Assembly: GCA_001873365.1 (NCBI GenBank)
Contig: MNYZ01000012.1
Location: forward strand, 1 to 64,000
Direction of reading: 5' to 3'
From: Oscillatoriales cyanobacterium CG2_30_40_61
GTDB lineage: Bacteria; Cyanobacteriota; Cyanobacteriia; Cyanobacteriales; Microcoleaceae
Length of the DNA: 64,000 nucleotides
Program-made: the position numbers and the translations under genes
In this document: positions 60,759 through 64,000 of the stretch, one piece after another
Position numbering within the stretch: position 1 is the stretch's first letter
Layout: each line of letters starts with the position of its first letter
Notes under the pieces: model-generated
Told to the model about the DNA's origin: nothing
Databases searched by the model: none
Seen by the model: only the letters and a program-made list of their open reading frames with translations

Positions 60759-61511
60759 GTGGCGCTTCCTTTATTAAGCTATGGCCCGACCAGCCGCAAC
60801 GTTCGCGTGGCTGGCTTTGAAGTAGCGGGTGATGAACAACCCAGAGTGTTTACGGCTGAAAATATGCCTTCGGCTTCTGAGTGGGATGACATTATCTGGG
60901 CTGCTTATCGCCAGATTTACAGTGAGCATCAAATGCTCAAAAGCAACCGTCAAACTCTTTTAGAGTCTCAGCTTAAGTTTGGTCAAATTAACGTCCGGGA
61001 TTTTATTCGGGGTTTAGTGATCTCCGATCCTTTCGTGCGTCGCAACTACCAAACCAATAGTAACTACCGTTTCGTTGAGTTGGTTGTCCAGCGCGTCTTA
61101 GGACGGGATGTTTATAGTGAACGCGAGAAAATCGCATGGTCGATTGTGGTTGCTAACAAAGGCCCTAAAGGGTTTATTGATCAGTTACTCGATAGCGATG
61201 AATACCTGGATAACTTCGGGTATGATACGGTTCCCTACCAACGTCGTCGGGTACTACTTCAACGCAACCAAGGGGAAGTTCCCTTTAACCTGAAAACCCC
61301 TCGTTACAACGAGTACCACCGTAACCAACTTGGGTTCCCGCAACTGGTTTGGCAAAATGCAGTTCGTCGTTTTGTTCCCCAAGAAAAACAACTCAAAGCC
61401 GGCGATCCCGCACAATTCCTGGGTTTAGTTACTCCTAAGGTTAGCCCAGTAACTCGCGTTGCTTTAGGTGATATCAATATTGAAACCATGGTTCCCTATC
61501 GCAAACGCTAA
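60759..61511 (+). CDS. cpcG: Phycobilisome rod-core linker polypeptide CpcG
   Basis: The 250-residue product begins (V/M)[19 protein letters not shown], the standard CpcG start, and has the pfam00427 linker domain: [60 protein letters not shown] and [13 protein letters not shown]. It ends in VPYRKR with no hydrophobic tail, so it is a rod-core linker rather than the CpcL type that anchors to photosystem I. The GTG at 60759 after aaggaga is the start. It stands alone here. Confidence 0.95.
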   Translation: MALPLLSYGPTSRNVRVAGFEVAGDEQPRVFTAENMPSASEWDDIIWAAYRQIYSEHQMLKSNRQTLLESQLKFGQINVRDFIRGLVISDPFVRRNYQTNSNYRFVELVVQRVLGRDVYSEREKIAWSIVVANKGPKGFIDQLLDSDEYLDNFGYDTVPYQRRRVLLQRNQGEVPFNLKTPRYNEYHRNQLGFPQLVWQNAVRRFVPQEKQLKAGDPAQFLGLVTPKVSPVTRVALGDINIETMVPYRKR

Positions 61512-61515
61512 ATTA

Positions 61516-61557
61516 AACCGATTTTCAACATAAAATAGTGTTGAAAATTTATCGGTT
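61516..61557 (+). terminator. Stem-loop terminator of cpcG
   Basis: accgattttcaaca pairs with tgttgaaaatttatcggt around a short A/T-rich loop (taaaatag), five bases after the cpcG stop codon; a clear hairpin without a strong T-run. Confidence 0.65.
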
Positions 61558-61678
61558 CTGGGGGCGGAGAATTTGGATAGAAAGTGATGAGAATATCATC
61601 ATTTAATATCTGAGTCCTCCGCCCCTAATTATTGAGAATATAGCAGTTTTTGTGGCTATCTTGACCAAGGTAAAGTCT

Positions 61679-61707
61679 AATTTAACCACAAAGACACAAA
61701 GACACAA
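61679..61707. repeat. Dispersed 'accacaaagacacaa' repeat
   Basis: Contains accacaaagacacaaagaca, the same repeat as at 59718-59748 in the opposite orientation. It precedes the terD cluster stop region and codes for nothing visible. Confidence 0.6.
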
Positions 61708-61744
61708 AGAATTTGTCAACACGCTCCGGGCTCATTGCTATAAG

Positions 61745-62341
61745 TTAAACAAAGGAACGAATAACCTCGTTTAAATTGCTTTTTAAGGGTGTTCCTAGGG
61801 CTTTAAATTTCCATTGTCGGTTTTCTTGAGAGAGTTCTCCTAGTAACATAGAAGTTTGTCCAGAGTACGCGGGTTCACCGGAAAGACTATAACGGGCAAT
61901 TTCCTTACCCTTAGCATCTATGGCTCGGACAAAGGCATTTTTAACCATCTCGAAGTTTTGTTGGCGGTCTTCGGCGTGGTATATATTCACTCCTAAAATA
62001 ATTTGTTGATAGGTTTGGGGAAGGGTTTTAAAATCAATAATAATTTGTTCATCATCCCCCGCACCTTCTCCGGTGAGGTTATCTCCTGTATGAACTACGG
62101 TATTATTTTTGGTGGCTAAATGTCCGAAATAAATCACATCTTCTTGCAGATTTTTTAATTTTCCTCGCTCATCTAATAATAGGGCAAATCCATCTAAATC
62201 AAAATCGGCAGATCCGCTAAATATCCCGCCAAATATTCCTTTTTTAGACACATCCCACCCTAAGCCCATGACCATTTTTGACAGGTCATATTCGCTTTTA
62301 TCGAGAATAATGCTTTGACCTTTTTTTAAGTTAATCGCCAT
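61745..62341 (-). CDS. terD: TerD-family stress protein
   Basis: From the ATG at 62341 the product is 198 residues with the TerD fold: NLKKGQSIILDKSEYDLSKM, GLGWDVSKKGIFGGIFSGS and DFDLDGFALLLDERGKL with the calcium-binding DxDxD-type motif, then GEGAGDDEQIIIDFKTLPQT. TerD proteins bind calcium and act in stress and tellurite resistance. This copy is longer in the first loop than the two upstream copies. It is the last of three tandem terD genes. Confidence 0.9.
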   Translation of the reverse strand: MAINLKKGQSIILDKSEYDLSKMVMGLGWDVSKKGIFGGIFSGSADFDLDGFALLLDERGKLKNLQEDVIYFGHLATKNNTVVHTGDNLTGEGAGDDEQIIIDFKTLPQTYQQIILGVNIYHAEDRQQNFEMVKNAFVRAIDAKGKEIARYSLSGEPAYSGQTSMLLGELSQENRQWKFKALGTPLKSNLNEVIRSFV

Positions 62342-62363
62342 TGTTATAATCCTCAAAAATAAA

Positions 62364-62933
62364 TTAAACGTATTTGTCTACAAAACTTTGTAAACCCGCA
62401 TTATAACCCTGTCCGACGGCTTGAAATCTCCACTCGCCATTTTTGAGATATAATCTACCAAATTCCACGGCGGTTTCCCTGGAAAAGTCTTCTTCTAAAT
62501 CATATTTTGTGACTTCGGTTTGAGTGTCGCCATCATAAATTCTAATATAGGAATTTTTCACCTGTCCGAAGTTTTGCCGCCTTTGGTCAGCATCATGAAT
62601 GGTAACGACAAAAATTAATTCTTGAATGTCAGGATTGATTTTTGCTAAATCGACAACGAGGGTTTCATCATCCCCGCTTCCTTCTCCAGTGCGACTATCT
62701 CCTAAATGTTTAACAGATTGATCTGGAGAAATTAAGTTATTATAAAATACGAAATATTCATCAATGGGAATTTTACCGTCTTCTGCTAACATAAATACAG
62801 AAGCATCTAAATCAAAGGCTGTTCCGGTATCACTGGTATTGACATCCCAGCCTAAACCAATGGAGGCTCGTTTTAACCCTGGGGCTTCTTTCGATAAACT
62901 GATCCTTTCGCCTTTTTTGATATTAATTGACAT
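62364..62933 (-). CDS. terD: TerD-family stress protein
   Basis: The 189-residue product has NIKKGERISLSKEAPGLKRA, GLGWDVNTSDTGTAFDLDAS, GEGSGDDETLVVDLAKINP and an ending GRLYLKNGEWRFQAVGQGYN. It is the second of the three copies and very similar to the third, from which it clearly arose by duplication. The intergenic gap to the next copy downstream is 22 bases. Confidence 0.93.
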   Translation of the reverse strand: MSINIKKGERISLSKEAPGLKRASIGLGWDVNTSDTGTAFDLDASVFMLAEDGKIPIDEYFVFYNNLISPDQSVKHLGDSRTGEGSGDDETLVVDLAKINPDIQELIFVVTIHDADQRRQNFGQVKNSYIRIYDGDTQTEVTKYDLEEDFSRETAVEFGRLYLKNGEWRFQAVGQGYNAGLQSFVDKYV

Positions 62934-62994
62934 GGTTAATCAATTCCTGAAAATGTGAACAAAAAACCGGGTTAACGGTTAACCCTAAAACTAA

Positions 62995-63564
62995 TTAAGT
63001 ATACTTTTGAACAAAGGCTTCTAAACCAGAATTATAACCCTGTCCAACGGCTTGAAATCTCCATTCACCGTCTTTGCGATAGAGGCGACCGATTTCGATG
63101 GCCGTTTCTCTGGAAAAATCCTCCTCTAAATCATAGCGCGTGATCTCGACGTCGGTTTCATTATTATAAATTCGGATATAGGAATTGCGAACTTGTCCGA
63201 AATTTTGTCTTCTGTTTTCGGCTTCGTGAATAGTGACAACAAAGACAATTTCTTGAATAGTCGGATCAACGGTATTTAACTCAACCAAAACCGTTTCATC
63301 ATCCCCGCCGCCTTCTCCGGTGCGATCGTCTCCTAAAGATTCTACTGAACCATCGGGAGATTTTAAGTTATTATAAAATACGAAATATTGTTCATTGGGA
63401 GTTTTACCATTACTCCCGACCATAAATACTGATACATCTAAGTCGAAAGCTGCACCCGTATCCGAGGTATTGGTATCCCATCCTAGTCCCACTCCGGCTT
63501 TTTTAAGACCGGGTGCTTCTTTAGATAGACTAACTCGTTCACCTTTACTTAAATTAATGGTCAT
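62995..63564 (-). CDS. terD: TerD-family stress protein
   Basis: The 189-residue product has NLSKGERVSLSKEAPGLKKA, GLGWDTNTSDTGAAFDLDVS, GEGGGDDETVLVELNTVDP and GRLYRKDGEWRFQAVGQGYN. It is the first of the three transcribed terD genes. Its start region is partly duplicated upstream (63726-63764). Confidence 0.93.
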   Translation of the reverse strand: MTINLSKGERVSLSKEAPGLKKAGVGLGWDTNTSDTGAAFDLDVSVFMVGSNGKTPNEQYFVFYNNLKSPDGSVESLGDDRTGEGGGDDETVLVELNTVDPTIQEIVFVVTIHEAENRRQNFGQVRNSYIRIYNNETDVEITRYDLEEDFSRETAIEIGRLYRKDGEWRFQAVGQGYNSGLEAFVQKYT

Positions 63565-63819
63565 GGCGTTAATTGATTTTCCTAAAATTGACTTATAAAT
63601 ATTCTACAATAATCAATGGAACTATTCCGCAAAATCAAAATTGCTAATTTAGACTGATTGCAAGGATTTCAAGGATTAGAACAAATCTAATCTGTGAAAT
63701 CAGCGAAATCCGTGAAAATCAGTGACTTAAATTAATGGTCAGGGCGTTAATTAATTTTCCTAAAAAGGATTAGAACAAATCTAATCTGTGAAATCAGCGA
63801 AATCCGTGAAAATCAGTGA
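63557..63819. repeat. Tandem duplication at the terD/def junction
   Basis: A 55-base segment (aaggattagaacaaatctaa to aaaatcagtga) occurs identically at 63671-63725 and 63765-63819. Between them, 63726-63764 repeats the start region of the first terD gene (cttaaattaatggtca), with one base changing its ATG. So a unit with the terD start and a dispersed repeat was duplicated. The second copy also supplies the def stop codon. Confidence 0.9.
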
Positions 63820-64000
63820 TCCGTTTTTGATATTCAACCTCAGTAACTAAATCTTGGGTACTTTCAACCCGATCTACAAATATAATTCCATTCAAATGAT
63901 CGTATTCATGTTGAAAAATTCTAGCGACAAAATCTGTTAATTGTTGATAGCATAATTCTCCTTCTCGGTTAGTATATTCAATTTCTATGGCTTGATACCT
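63794..64000 (-). CDS. def: Peptide deformylase (C-terminal part)
   Basis: The minus strand from the right edge translates to RYQAIEIEYTNREGELCYQQ, then LTDFVARIFQHEYDHLNGII and FVDRVESTQDLVTEVEYQKR. HEYDH is the HExxH metal motif of peptide deformylase, which removes the formyl group from new proteins. The last codons (ITDFHGFR, stop) lie in the duplicated repeat, so the native C-terminus has been replaced or extended by it. The gene continues beyond the window. Confidence 0.93.
   Translation of the reverse strand, partial: RYQAIEIEYTNREGELCYQQLTDFVARIFQHEYDHLNGIIFVDRVESTQDLVTEVEYQKRITDFHGFR

Overview
The window comes from a filamentous cyanobacterium, most like the Planktothrix/Oscillatoria/Microcoleus group. 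The support is psbD, ycf4 and a phycobilisome rod-core linker (cpcG), the filament-motility gene hmpF, frequent HIP1 sites (gcgatcgc), seven-base tandem repeats (STRRs), and many cyanobacteria-typical families (DUF29, DUF2256, DUF3120, Uma2, standalone DALR protein). The genus is an inference; there is no rRNA here, and I recognised no tRNA.

Layout. 1-6,000: 5' end of psbD divergent from ycf4, a cyclophilin lipoprotein, a ketoacyl-ACP synthase, an orphan C5 cytosine methyltransferase and a DUF29 gene. 6,000-10,500: queC ending inside a heptamer STRR, plant-type asparaginase, DUF2256, trmJ and a beta-lactamase-like serine hydrolase. 10,500-21,900: accessory region holding a five-gene minus-strand operon (DUF4007, small unknown protein, BrxC/PglY-like ATPase, PglZ, BrxL-like ATPase) that looks like a BREX-family phage-defence locus. 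No PglX methyltransferase or PAPS-reductase (BrxP) gene is beside it. Two secreted-protein genes and a YefM/YoeB module whose toxin carries two nonsense codons lie upstream. 22,000-30,400: housekeeping metabolism: ferredoxin, cimA and ilvB (branched-chain amino acids), a YifB/ComM ATPase, and a CobA-HemD fusion (siroheme/haem branch). 30,400-46,100: a PIN-domain toxin-antitoxin pair, a trypsin-TPR protein, a Crp-family regulator, hmpF, Uma2 genes, mtnP, a GHL10 glycosidase-like protein, the (p)ppGpp enzyme and a PatD-like protein. 46,400-55,400: a 1,853-residue PAS/GAF hybrid sensor kinase overlapping a single-domain response regulator, then small genes and a PAS-GGDEF-EAL protein. 55,400-64,000: a PIN toxin pair, a pilin-like lipoprotein with a partial duplicate of its 3' end, a QueD-like gene and queE, SUI1/YciH, DUF3120, cpcG, three tandem terD genes, and the 3' end of a peptide deformylase gene.

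Themes. (1) The BREX-like operon with no local modification enzyme is the best candidate for an undescribed variant. (2) Repeats have written the C-termini of several genes: queC, trmJ, hmpF and def all end in repeat-derived codons. (3) Three toxin-antitoxin modules are present, one visibly decayed. (4) queC, queE and a QueD-like protein give most of the 7-deazaguanine (queuosine precursor) route, split between two sites.
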